Assembly: GCA_031392945.1 (NCBI GenBank)
Contig: JANMVT010000042.1
Location: 1 to 26,406 of the forward strand
Source of the DNA: JANYCG01 sp031392945
GTDB taxonomy: Bacteria; Pseudomonadota; Gammaproteobacteria; Burkholderiales; Burkholderiaceae_C
Direction of reading: 5' to 3'
DNA length: 26,406 bases
The position numbers and the translations under genes are program-made. The notes under the pieces were generated by a model, which worked only from the letters and a program-made list of their open reading frames with translations, searched no databases and had not been told where the DNA came from. Below, one piece after another: positions 1 to 7,209 of the stretch; position 1 is the stretch's first letter, and each line of letters begins with the position of its first letter.

Positions 1-1022
1 CCCTGGCGGTGCATGGTCAGGCCGACAGAGAATGTCACGCACAGGTCGGGTTGCCATTGCCACTGGCCGGCCTGGCAAAACAGCTCGCGCACGCGTTCGA
101 TCACCTGCTCGCCTTCGTCCAGGCTGGTGTCGGGCATCAGCAGCAAAAACTCCTCGCCGCCCCAGCGCGACAACATGTCGGCCTCGCGCAGGACCGAGCT
201 GGCATGGCGCGCAAAACTGCGCAACACCTCATCGCCGGCCGCGTGGCCCTGGGCGTCGTTGACGTCCTTGAAGTTGTCCAGGTCGATCATGGCGATGCAG
301 GCGTCGACCGGCTGGCGCGAGGCGCGGCGCTCCTCATACGCGAGCAGCTCCAGCGCGTGGCGCCGGTTGGCCAGGCCGGTCAGCTCGTCACGCGCGGCCA
401 GCCACTGGATCTGCGCCAGCGCGTCTTTGAGGATTTTCTGCTGGTTGCGCAACTGGCGGCGCATCGCGCTCAGGCGCGCCGCCAGCTCCGCGATGCAGGG
501 CAGGGTGATCAGGCCAAAGGTGAACAGCACCAATTGCTGCTGGGCGTCGAAATTGGCCGGGCGCATGGTCAAGCCGACCAGGATGGTCAGCGCCAGGCCG
601 GCCAGGGCGAACGCGCCCATCAGGCGGCACTGGCGCGGCGTCAGCGTCAAGGCGCCGATCATCAACACCATGGCGATGATGGTCAGCATCATGCCGTGGA
701 ACTTCGGGTTGGCGATGTAGGCCATGGACACTGCCATCAGGCCCAGCGCCATCTGGACAGCGGTCATGGCCGGGTCGGAGAACCTGGCGCTCCAGCCGCT
801 GCGGATGACGAGGTAGAACGCGGCGGCATTGGCCGCCAGGTACACCGTGAGCCAGTTCGCGTCTTGCACGCCGGCCATGTCCACCGACACGGCGTACCAC
901 TGCAGGCCCATCAGCAGCAAGTAGACGCTGTTGACTTCGACCCAATACATGAGCACACCGCGCTGCACGGCGGTGTCGCCCAGCAGCCATTTGAACGACA
1001 GGTTGGTTGGACTAGCTTGCAT
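1..1022 (-). CDS. Membrane-anchored GGDEF diguanylate cyclase (3' end outside window)
   Basis: Predicted to make cyclic di-GMP from two GTP at the inner membrane. The 340 visible residues begin at ATG 1022-1020. Residues about 25-180 form several hydrophobic segments (five or six likely membrane helices), followed by a short charged helix (about 183-210) and a GGDEF domain opening with DELTGLANRR (212-221). The catalytic loop is GGEEF at 288-292, and an RxxD inhibitory site (R279, D282) lies exactly five residues before it, so product feedback inhibition is likely. The C-terminal 30-40 residues of the domain, and anything after it, lie beyond base 1. No EAL or PAS domain is visible in this part. 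The long upstream region holds an FNR-type box, suggesting oxygen-linked expression. The family call is firm; the signal sensed by the membrane part is unknown. Confidence 0.93.
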   Translation of the reverse strand, partial: MQASPTNLSFKWLLGDTAVQRGVLMYWVEVNSVYLLLMGLQWYAVSVDMAGVQDANWLTVYLAANAAAFYLVIRSGWSARFSDPAMTAVQMALGLMAVSMAYIANPKFHGMMLTIIAMVLMIGALTLTPRQCRLMGAFALAGLALTILVGLTMRPANFDAQQQLVLFTFGLITLPCIAELAARLSAMRRQLRNQQKILKDALAQIQWLAARDELTGLANRRHALELLAYEERRASRQPVDACIAMIDLDNFKDVNDAQGHAAGDEVLRSFARHASSVLREADMLSRWGGEEFLLLMPDTSLDEGEQVIERVRELFCQAGQWQWQPDLCVTFSVGLTMHRQ

Positions 1023-1092
1023 GACAGCCTTTTTTATCCGGTTCCCTTGACGCAATTGCGCCTCATCGCAGGCAGCCATTTTCCGGCGTCCC

Positions 1093-1106
1093 TTGATGCG
1101 GATCAA
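1093..1106. promoter_or_regulatory. FNR/Anr-type binding site upstream of the diguanylate cyclase
   Basis: The bases read TTGAT-GCGG-ATCAA, a perfect match to the FNR/Anr/Dnr consensus TTGAT-N4-ATCAA; one flanking C/G pair extends the dyad to six bases per arm. The centre lies about 78 bases upstream of the diguanylate cyclase ATG. An activator at -41.5 would put the transcription start near 1058, with a weak -10-like TGCGAT on the minus strand at a suitable distance. The site is seen directly; regulation is inferred. Confidence 0.6.
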
Positions 1107-1201
1107 GTGTACTGCGACAGGCGGCTTTTGGCACGCAGCGGGGCTGGACGGCGCGGGCTCAGGTCAAGTTGGCCGGTTTGCCGGGATTGGGTGGAAAAAT
1201 C

Positions 1202-1250
1202 GGCCGTTTTCTCTCACCGAATATGAATAATATGCTACTAAAAGAGTAGC
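1202..1250 (-). repeat. Dispersed palindrome-plus-tail repeat, copy A
   Basis: The 17-base palindrome GCTACTAAAAGAGTAGC (1234-1250) sits in a perfect 11-base inverted repeat with a 5-base loop (1229-1255). On the minus strand it is followed by a 32-base tail (1233 down to 1202) that matches the tail of copy D in 20 of 32 ungapped positions. It lies directly after the stop codon of the last gene of the sugar operon and could end that transcript as a hairpin, but no T-tract follows. Confidence 0.6.
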
Positions 1251-1258
1251 ATATTTGG

Positions 1259-2375
1259 TTATTCCAGCGCGACCCAAGCGCCGTTTTGGCGATGGCTGCG
1301 GATGGCGGCGTCGACAAACGCCATGCCGTGGGCGCCCGCGTCCACGCCCGGCAGGGCGCGCTCGCAGCTTTGTCCCAAACGGCGTGCGTCGATCTGGTCG
1401 GCCATCTCGCGGTAGAGCTGGGCAAAAGCCTCCAGGTAACCTTCCGGGTGGCCGCCGGGCACACGCGTGGCCAGGGCGGCGGCGGCGCCCAGGGACGGGC
1501 CGCCACGGGTCAGGCGCCGGGGCGGTTCGCCCAGCAGCGTGAACCACAATTCTTCCGGGGTTTCCTGCTTGAAACTGATGGAGGCCTTGCTGCCAAACAC
1601 GCGCAGGGCCAGGGCGTTCTGGCAGCCGGTGGCGACCTGGCTGGCCCATAGCTGGCCACACGCGCCATTGGCGAATTTCAAGCTGAGTTGGGCGTCGTCA
1701 TCGACCCGTCGCCCCGGCACGAAGCTGGTCAATTGCGCCGCCAGTTGCGTCGCTTGCAGGCCGGTGACAAAACAGGCCAGGTGGTAGGCATGGGTGCCAA
1801 TGTCGCCAATGCAGCCGCCTTCGCCCGACAGGGCCGGGTTGGTGCGCCACAGCGCCTGTTTCTGCCCGCTGGCTTCGAGGTCTTGGGCCAGCCAGTCTTG
1901 CGCGTATTCAACCTGAATGACGCGGATGTCGCCCAGTTCGCCCTGCTCAACCAGTTCGCGCGCGTGGCGCACCATGGGGTAACCGCTGTAGGTGTAGGTC
2001 ACGCCAAACAGCAGGCCTGATTTTTTGACGCGTGCCGCCAGGTCGATGGCTTCGTCCAGCGTGCGGGTCAGGGGTTTGTCGCAAATAACGTGGATGCCCG
2101 CGTCCAAAAAGGCGCAGGCCACGGCGTGGTGCAGGTGATTGGGGGTGACGATGGCGACGGCTTCGATGCCATTGACGCGCTGCGCTTCGCACTGCGCCAT
2201 GTTGCAGAAATCCGCGTAGACGCGCTGCGGGTCCAGGCCCAGTTCTTCGCCACTCGATTTGGCGCGTGCCGGGTCTGATGACGGCGCCATGGCGACGAGC
2301 TCAAACCTGTCGTCCAGCCGCGCCGATGAAGGCGCCCTGGCCGCCACCTACCATGCCCAGACGGATGCGCCGCAT
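1259..2375 (-). pseudogene. Gfo/Idh/MocA-family oxidoreductase, frameshifted near its N-terminus
   Basis: NAD(P)-dependent sugar or inositol dehydrogenase family, last gene of the sugar operon. The natural start appears to be ATG 2375-2373, nine bases after the preceding stop; it encodes MRRIRLGMVGGGQGAFIGA, the usual first beta strand and GGGQG dinucleotide loop. That frame stops after about 25 codons. The rest of the protein (RLDDRFELV onwards, including TPNHLHH, the CDKPL lysine motif and GDIGTHAYHL) continues in another frame to the stop at 1259. About six residues (normally VHR..A-like) are missing at the junction near 2318-2324, consistent with a deletion of roughly 20 bases between short GCG repeats. 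Translation from GTG 2347 would give 362 residues without the nucleotide-binding loop. Probably inactive; an assembly artefact is less likely because the lesion is not a homopolymer slip. Confidence 0.8.
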
Positions 2376-2384
2376 GGTTCGCCG

Positions 2385-3443
2385 TTACTGATTCAAACCC
2401 AGCAGGCCGCGCAAGGCTTGGCGGTCCACCCCGGCACCGGCGAAGTCGTCAAAAGCGCGGTCTGCCACGCGAATGATGTGGCGCTGGATGAATTCGGCGC
2501 CTTCACGCGCGCCGTCTTCGGGGTGCTTCAGGCAGCATTCCCATTCGAGCACGGCCCAACCTGCATAGTCGTATTGCGCCATCTTCGAGAAAATGCCGAC
2601 AAAATCCACCTGGCCGTCGCCCAGCGAGCGGAAACGACCGGCGCGGTCGATCCAGTTGCCAAAGCCGCCGTAAACGCCTTGGCGGCCATTCGGGCGGAAC
2701 TCGGCGTCCTTGACGTGGAAAGCCTTGATGCGCGAATGGTAGATGTCGATGAACTGCAGGTAGTCGAGCTGCTGCAACAGGAAGTGGCTGGGGTCGTACA
2801 GAATGTTGGCGCGCGGGTGGTTGCCCACGGCCTCCAGGAAACGCTCAAACGTCACACCGTCAAACAAATCTTCGCCGGGGTGCAGCTCATAACAGACATC
2901 CACACCGGCCGCGTCAAAGGCGTCCAGCAACGGACGCCAGCGCCGCGCCAGTTCGGCAAAAGCTTCTTCAACCAGGCCAGCCGGGCGTTGCGGCCAGGGG
3001 TAAAGGTAGGGCCAGGCCAACGCGCCGGAAAACGTGGCATGGGATTTGAGCCCAAAGCGTTGCGAGGCTTTGGCCGCAAGCTTGAGCTGCTGGGCCGCCC
3101 AGGCGCTGCGCGCAGCCGGGTCGCCCCGCACCGCTTCTGCGGCAAAGCCGTCAAACAGCGGGTTGTAAGCCGGGTGCACCGCGACCAACTGGCCCTGCAA
3201 GTGGGTGGACAACTCGCTGACCACCAGGCCATGCCCGGCCAGCATGCCTTTGATTTCATCACAATAGGTCTGGCTCTCAGACGCGCGTTGCAGGTCGAAC
3301 AACCGCGCCTCCCAGGTCGGGATTTGTACCGCCTTGTAACCCAGGGACGCGGCCCATTTGGCAATCGACGGCAAGCTGTTGAAAGGCGCGGCATCGCCGA
3401 CAAACTGCACGAGGAACAGGCCCGGCCCTTGAATGGTTTTCAT
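2385..3443 (-). CDS. Sugar phosphate isomerase/epimerase family protein (TIM barrel)
   Basis: A 352-residue member of the xylose isomerase-like / AP endonuclease family 2 superfamily, which uses a divalent metal to isomerise or epimerise sugars, inosose or keto-sugars in the cytoplasm. Visible metal- and substrate-site motifs are the CYELHPGED strand, the NILYDPSHF strand and IKAFHVKDAEF, followed by LGDGQVDF near the C-terminus. I chose ATG 3443-3441 (MKTIQGPG) rather than an upstream in-frame start because it gives the normal N-terminus and an ATGA overlap with the dehydrogenase gene before it, a sign of translational coupling. It sits between two Gfo/Idh/MocA genes, a pairing typical of inositol or unusual-sugar catabolism. 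The exact substrate cannot be read from the sequence. Confidence 0.85.
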   Translation of the reverse strand: MKTIQGPGLFLVQFVGDAAPFNSLPSIAKWAASLGYKAVQIPTWEARLFDLQRASESQTYCDEIKGMLAGHGLVVSELSTHLQGQLVAVHPAYNPLFDGFAAEAVRGDPAARSAWAAQQLKLAAKASQRFGLKSHATFSGALAWPYLYPWPQRPAGLVEEAFAELARRWRPLLDAFDAAGVDVCYELHPGEDLFDGVTFERFLEAVGNHPRANILYDPSHFLLQQLDYLQFIDIYHSRIKAFHVKDAEFRPNGRQGVYGGFGNWIDRAGRFRSLGDGQVDFVGIFSKMAQYDYAGWAVLEWECCLKHPEDGAREGAEFIQRHIIRVADRAFDDFAGAGVDRQALRGLLGLNQ

Positions 3444-4585
3444 GCAAACACCTCTTCGCCCGTGCCCAGGGGAATGGCTGCAGGACGCTCGCAAATGTTC
3501 TGGATCACAATATGACGCCCTTCAAGGGACGAGCGATCAAAGGCTTCCAGCACTTCCAGCACGTGCAGGGCCAATTCACCACTGGCGCGGTGGGCGCGGC
3601 CTTGCTGGATCGCCATGGCCATGTCGAGCAGGCCGACGATGCGGTGGTCCGCCACCTGGGCCCCGCTGCGCACCGTGCGGGTGTTGGCGCCAAAGGGGTG
3701 TTGCGAGATGTCCACGGCTTGCCAATCTTCATTGGGTTTGCACACCATCGGCGTGTCGCCAAAAAAATTCGGGTTGACGCCCAGCAGGCTGCCTTCGGTG
3801 CCGTAAATCTCGATGAAGGCGCGTTTGTGCGCCCACACGTCCCACGAGGCGCTCATGGCCACATTGGCGCCGTTGCCGAATTCCAGCACGCCGTTGACCG
3901 TGGTCGGCACCTCGACCTTGATCACCTGGCCCTTGAGCGGTTCGCTGGTCACAGTTCGCGTGGCATTGCCAATGCTGGCCACGGCCGAGACGCGTTGCAC
4001 GGGCCCGAGCAGATTCACCAGTTGGGTGACGTAATAAGGCCCCATGTCCAGCATCGGCCCGCCGCCGGCCTTGTAGAAAAACTCGGGGTTGGGGTGCCAG
4101 CTTTCCGCCCCGTGCGACATCACCGCCACCGAGCCACCGACCGGTGTGCCGATCTGGCCGCTGTCAATCACCCGCCGCGTGGCCTGGTGGCCAGCACCAA
4201 AAAAAGTGTCGGGCGCGCAACCTACGCGCAGGCCTTTGGCACGGGCATGGTCCATCAGGGCCTGCGCCTCGACAAAAGTGGCGGACAAAGGCTTTTCCAG
4301 ATAAACATGTTTGCCCGCGTCCAGAATTTGCCTTGCCACCGGCGCGTGCGCCATCGGGATGGTCAGGTTGATGACGATGCGGATGTCCGGGTCAGCCAGC
4401 AGCTCGTTGACCGAAACGGCGGCGACGCCATGTTGCACTGCCTTGGCCTGGGCAGCGGCCGGGTTCAGGTCGGCACAGGCCTTGATCTTCACAAGGCCGG
4501 AGCGCGCCGCGCCGTTGAAATAGGCGTCGCTGATGTTGCCGCAGCCGATGACGCCAATCAGAACAGGAGGAGTGGTGGGTTTCAT
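3440..4585 (-). CDS. Gfo/Idh/MocA-family NAD(P)-dependent oxidoreductase (intact copy)
   Basis: A 381-residue cytoplasmic dehydrogenase. An N-terminal Rossmann fold carries GVIGCGNIS (residues 11-19) for the dinucleotide, and YLEKPL (95-100) holds the conserved EKP lysine that contacts substrate and nicotinamide. The C-terminal alpha/beta domain includes GGGPMLDMGPYYV, typical of the family, with an intact aspartate-containing segment. Its 3' end overlaps the next gene by four bases (ATGA), and a 10-base gap separates it from the epimerase upstream. Unlike the second dehydrogenase of this operon it has no lesion. It probably oxidises a sugar or cyclitol, working with the neighbouring isomerases; the substrate is unknown. 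Confidence 0.88.
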   Translation of the reverse strand: MKPTTPPVLIGVIGCGNISDAYFNGAARSGLVKIKACADLNPAAAQAKAVQHGVAAVSVNELLADPDIRIVINLTIPMAHAPVARQILDAGKHVYLEKPLSATFVEAQALMDHARAKGLRVGCAPDTFFGAGHQATRRVIDSGQIGTPVGGSVAVMSHGAESWHPNPEFFYKAGGGPMLDMGPYYVTQLVNLLGPVQRVSAVASIGNATRTVTSEPLKGQVIKVEVPTTVNGVLEFGNGANVAMSASWDVWAHKRAFIEIYGTEGSLLGVNPNFFGDTPMVCKPNEDWQAVDISQHPFGANTRTVRSGAQVADHRIVGLLDMAMAIQQGRAHRASGELALHVLEVLEAFDRSSLEGRHIVIQNICERPAAIPLGTGEEVFA

Positions 4586-4595
4586 GGGGACGCCT

Positions 4596-5375
4596 TCAAA
4601 GTGAGTTCAAAAACGCGAAACTGGCGCGGGTGAAGCGCGCCGGATCATTCGGTTTGTCGTGTTCGGCCACCAGCCATTTTGCGCCTGCGTCACGGCTGGC
4701 CTTGGCCAGGGCAGGCCAGTCCAGCACGCCGCTGCCCACATCGGCCCAGCCGTCTTCGTCAGTTTTTTCGCCCGTGGGGGCCAGGTCTTTTGCGTGCACG
4801 GACACCACCCGGTCGCTGTGGCGCTTCATCAGCCCAGCCGGATCCGCGCCGCCGCGCACCAGCCAGGCGACGTCGGCCTGCCAGGTTAGCGGACTGCCTT
4901 GTTCGGCCTGGCTTGCACCTTGGAACAACAATTCCAGCGCGGTTTCCCCGCCTTCCTTGACCTGCAATTCCCAGTGGTGGTTGTGGTACCCCAGGGCTAT
5001 GCCCTGGGCCCTGAAATCACGCGCCATCTGGCCCAGTTCGCGGCCCAGTGCTGTCCAGTAGGCGCCGGGGCTGTTGCGCTCGTCGGGTGGCACGGACGGC
5101 ATGAACAGCTGGGTGAAGCCCAGCAGCTTGCAGGCGTCAAGAATCGCCTGCGGGCGCTCGCGCAAGGCGGCGATGCCGACGTGGCTGGACGATACGGTCA
5201 GGCCGCGCGCATCGAGTTTGGCCTTGGTGCCAGCGGCATCATCCAGGTGCGAGCCGATCAATTCGACGTGGCGGTAACCGGCGGACTTGGCCAGATCAAG
5301 CTGGGCCTCCAGGCCTTCGATGTTGCGCAGGCTATAGAGCTGGATGGAGATGGGGAGGAAGGGCGTATGGGACAT
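4596..5375 (-). CDS. Sugar phosphate isomerase/epimerase family protein (IolE/IolI-like TIM barrel)
   Basis: A 259-residue xylose isomerase-like TIM-barrel protein. It starts MSHTPFLPISIQLYSLR, a first strand typical of the IolI/IolE-type epimerases, followed by AGYRHVELIG. Later strands carry YHNHHWEL, TWQADVAWLV and VVSVHAKDLAP, which supply the usual metal-binding Glu, Asp and His residues, and the conserved VGSGVLDWPAL lies near the end. It is the first intact enzyme gene of the operon, 85 bases after the chimeric transporter remnant. Upstream on the coding strand is a T- and C-rich stretch without a strong Shine-Dalgarno sequence. The family is clear; the substrate is not. Confidence 0.86.
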   Translation of the reverse strand: MSHTPFLPISIQLYSLRNIEGLEAQLDLAKSAGYRHVELIGSHLDDAAGTKAKLDARGLTVSSSHVGIAALRERPQAILDACKLLGFTQLFMPSVPPDERNSPGAYWTALGRELGQMARDFRAQGIALGYHNHHWELQVKEGGETALELLFQGASQAEQGSPLTWQADVAWLVRGGADPAGLMKRHSDRVVSVHAKDLAPTGEKTDEDGWADVGSGVLDWPALAKASRDAGAKWLVAEHDKPNDPARFTRASFAFLNSL

Positions 5376-5444
5376 GAAATTTCGTGAAGCGTGTTGGGTC
5401 GGGAGGAGGAAAAAATGGAAGGTGGGAAGGTGAAAAGCACGAAG

Positions 5445-5460
5445 CCAGCAGCTGTGCTGG
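5445..5460. other. Small inverted repeat directly after the chimeric gene
   Basis: CCAGCA-GCTG-TGCTGG forms a perfect 6-base stem with a 4-base loop, immediately downstream of the chimera's stop codon. No T-run follows, so a terminator role is weak. It may only reduce read-through or protect a transcript end. Confidence 0.25.
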
Positions 5461-5826
5461 TCAGGTGCCGGTCGATTCAGGCGTCAAACGAAGTTCGGTC
5501 GCCGGGTCAAACAGATTGACGGCACTGGTGTCAAGCGTCACCCAGCAGGTGCTGCCCACGGCGCGCAGAGGCTTGGGCGGCAGGCGCACCGCCACGCGGG
5601 TGTTGTTGATCTGCGTGAACGCGAAGGTGTCGGCGCCGCCCACCGCCGCCGTCTCGCCGCCGCTGGTCCACCAGTGGATCACTTCGACCGATTCCGCCGC
5701 GCGCGCGCCGGATGCCAGCGCCAGCACGGCCGTGGCCGCTGCCACTGCGGTGAAGAGCGCCTTGTGCGCAAAAGTACGCTTGGGGGCAGCCGGTCGGTCG
5801 GAAGGGCGCTGGGCGGATAAGGTCAT
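5461..5826 (-). pseudogene. Chimeric remnant: sugar-binding protein N-terminus fused to ABC ATPase C-terminus
   Basis: The 121-residue frame starts at ATG 5826 behind a good AGGAGA ribosome site. Residues 1-44 are a long signal peptide (KRTFAHKALFTAVAAATAV, then GARAA), and 45-58 (ESVEVIHWWTSGGE) are the first strand of a mature carbohydrate ABC substrate-binding protein. From about residue 63 it changes abruptly to GADTFAFTQINNTRVAVRLPP and ends with VNLFDPATELRL, which is the C-terminal TOBE region of a MalK/UgpC-type ATPase. The middle and end of the binding protein, presumably two permeases, and most of the ATPase are missing, while the frame is kept. This is best explained by one internal deletion of several kilobases with its junction near 5628-5650. 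The product would be an exported fragment with no transport function. A misassembly would look the same. Confidence 0.8.
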
Positions 5827-5881
5827 GCTTATCTCCTGTCGTGGAAATGGTGTGAAGTTTTGTCGAAAAATAAGACAAAAT

Positions 5882-5893
5882 GTAAGCGATTTC
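5882..5893. promoter_or_regulatory. Candidate LacI-family operator 1
   Basis: GTAAGCGATTTC fits the LacI/GalR-family half-site pattern GNAANCGNTTNC at every fixed position, with the central CG at 5887-5888. It lies 56 bases upstream of the start of the minus-strand sugar operon and inside the divergent region shared with the LacI-family gene, so it probably represses that operon. The match is seen; the function is inferred. Confidence 0.5.
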
Positions 5894-5957
5894 CCGTAAA
5901 AATAGTTCATATGTTTTAAGTACTTACCCTAAAATTGGAGAAATTTGTTAAATTTCA

Positions 5958-5971
5958 GGAAAGCCATTTCC
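5958..5971. promoter_or_regulatory. Candidate LacI-family operator 2
   Basis: GGAAAGCCATTTCC is a dyad (GGAAA-N4-TTTCC) that matches the LacI-family pattern except that the central CG is CC. Its centre is 77 bases from candidate operator 1 and about 55 bases before the regulator's start, a fitting place for autoregulation or looping. Another dyad, GAAATTT-GTT-AAATTTC (5940-5956), lies beside it and may simply reflect AT-rich promoter DNA. Confidence 0.33.
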
Positions 5972-6019
5972 CAATTTTCCGTTTTTCTTTCCTGTTTTCC
6001 CAAAAACTATCCAAATCAC

Positions 6020-7060
6020 ATGCCAGATGCTTTGCAGGATGCACCAGCCGCCCTCGAAGGCGCCGCCGTGAACCCCCTGCCTTCCATGGACCAGGTGGCG
6101 CAACTTGCTGGCGTGTCGGCCGCCACCGTGTCGCGCGTGTTGACCGGCAGCAAACCTGTTTCAAGTGGCACGCGCAAACGCGTCGAAGACGCCATCGCGC
6201 GCCTGGGTTACCGCGCCAACGCCTTCGGGCGCAGCCTCAGCACGGGGGAGAGCCGCCTGCTTCTGGTGCTGGTGCCCGATTTTTCCAACCCCTACTATGC
6301 CGAGATCGTCAGCGGTGCGGCGGCCGTGGCCCGCCAAAGCGGTTACACCCTGCTGCCGGTGGATCTTGAGGAGTCCTGGAGCATTGAGGGCGGTTCACTT
6401 GAAACTGTCTACAGCAGCCTGACCGACGGCGTCATCAACATGGTGCCGATCACCAATGAGCGCGCCATGGTCAATTCGGCCCGGCGCAAACCCTGGGTCA
6501 ATTGTTCAGAGTTTCTTCCCGAGTCCGATGTGCCCTATGTCAGCATAGACCACCGCCAGGCGGCGTGCGATGCAGTGCAATACCTCATCAACCGGGGCCA
6601 CAGCCGCATCGGCCTGATCAACAGCGACGAACGTTTTTTGTATGCCCGCCAGCGCCGCGAAGGCTACGAGCTGGCATTGCGACGGGCCGGCATCGAGGTG
6701 CGCGGCGAGCTGGTCCGCATGACCGGCAGCACCAGCTACCAGCGTGGCAGCGAGGCCGCTGCGGCCCTGATGGCCACGGCCCGGCCGCCCACAGCCGTGT
6801 TTGCCGTGTCCGACATGCTGGCCATCGGCGCGATCAAGGCGTTTCGCCGCGCCCACCTGCGTGTGCCGGAAGACATCGCCGTGGTCGGTTTTGACGACAT
6901 TCCGATTGCCGAAGTGTTCGAGCCCGCCCTGACCACCATCGCCCAGCCGATGCAGGCGCTGGGCCGCGTGGCCGTGGAGCTGCTGCTAAAGCGCCTGGCC
7001 GGCGAAACCCCGAAGTCGCAGATATTGCCCTACACCCTGACCTTGCGCGAGTCGGCTTGA
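6020..7060 (+). CDS. LacI/GalR-family transcriptional regulator
   Basis: A 346-residue repressor-type protein. The N-terminal helix-turn-helix reads MDQVAQLAGVSAATVSRVL (about residues 23-41), followed by the hinge region ending GYRANAFGRSLSTG. The rest is a periplasmic-binding-like effector domain (LVLVPDFSNPYYAEIV, then AVFAVSDMLAIGAIKA and VGFDDIPIAEVF). I prefer ATG 6020 over the in-frame start at 5945 because the extra 25 residues (LNFRKAISQF and so on) come from AT-rich promoter DNA and are not family-like. It is transcribed away from the sugar operon, and its likely operators lie between them. It probably senses a sugar and represses the operon, although the operon's transporter is now a remnant. 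Confidence 0.9.
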   Translation: MPDALQDAPAALEGAAVNPLPSMDQVAQLAGVSAATVSRVLTGSKPVSSGTRKRVEDAIARLGYRANAFGRSLSTGESRLLLVLVPDFSNPYYAEIVSGAAAVARQSGYTLLPVDLEESWSIEGGSLETVYSSLTDGVINMVPITNERAMVNSARRKPWVNCSEFLPESDVPYVSIDHRQAACDAVQYLINRGHSRIGLINSDERFLYARQRREGYELALRRAGIEVRGELVRMTGSTSYQRGSEAAAALMATARPPTAVFAVSDMLAIGAIKAFRRAHLRVPEDIAVVGFDDIPIAEVFEPALTTIAQPMQALGRVAVELLLKRLAGETPKSQILPYTLTLRESA

Positions 7061-7070
7061 TATTATTGAT

Positions 7071-7119
7071 GCTATATAAATAGGAGCTAACTATGTATAT
7101 TCCACGGGAGAAAGTGGCA
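7071..7119 (+). repeat. Dispersed palindrome-plus-tail repeat, copy B
   Basis: The 17-mer GCTATATAAATAGGAGC (7071-7087) is followed by a tail beginning TAACTATGTATATTCCACG, whose first 19 bases are identical to copy D at the same spacing (25 of 32 tail positions overall). It lies 11 bases after the LacI-family stop, in a 149-base gap that holds no gene. The palindrome is imperfect here, so it is a weak terminator at best. Confidence 0.7.
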
Positions 7120-7209
7120 CGATTGGTTGGAAAATCGCAGCAAAGTCGGAAAAGCGCACCGCAGATATGAAAAATTGCGAAAATCAGGTTTTTCCTTGAA
7201 GGAGCCACC

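Noticed and set aside
9..1226. Open frame of 405 codons on the plus strand opposite the diguanylate cyclase
   Set aside because: It is antisense to a gene with clear GGEEF motifs, has a low-complexity His/Gln/Arg/Ala-rich product and resembles no family; GC-rich codon structure explains it.
2259..3515. Plus-strand open frame of 418 codons opposite the sugar isomerase
   Set aside because: Antisense shadow of a gene with recognisable TIM-barrel motifs; no ribosome site or family features.
5945..6019. Longer start for the LacI-family gene
   Set aside because: The added residues come from AT-rich promoter DNA containing operator-like dyads and are not typical of the family N-terminus.
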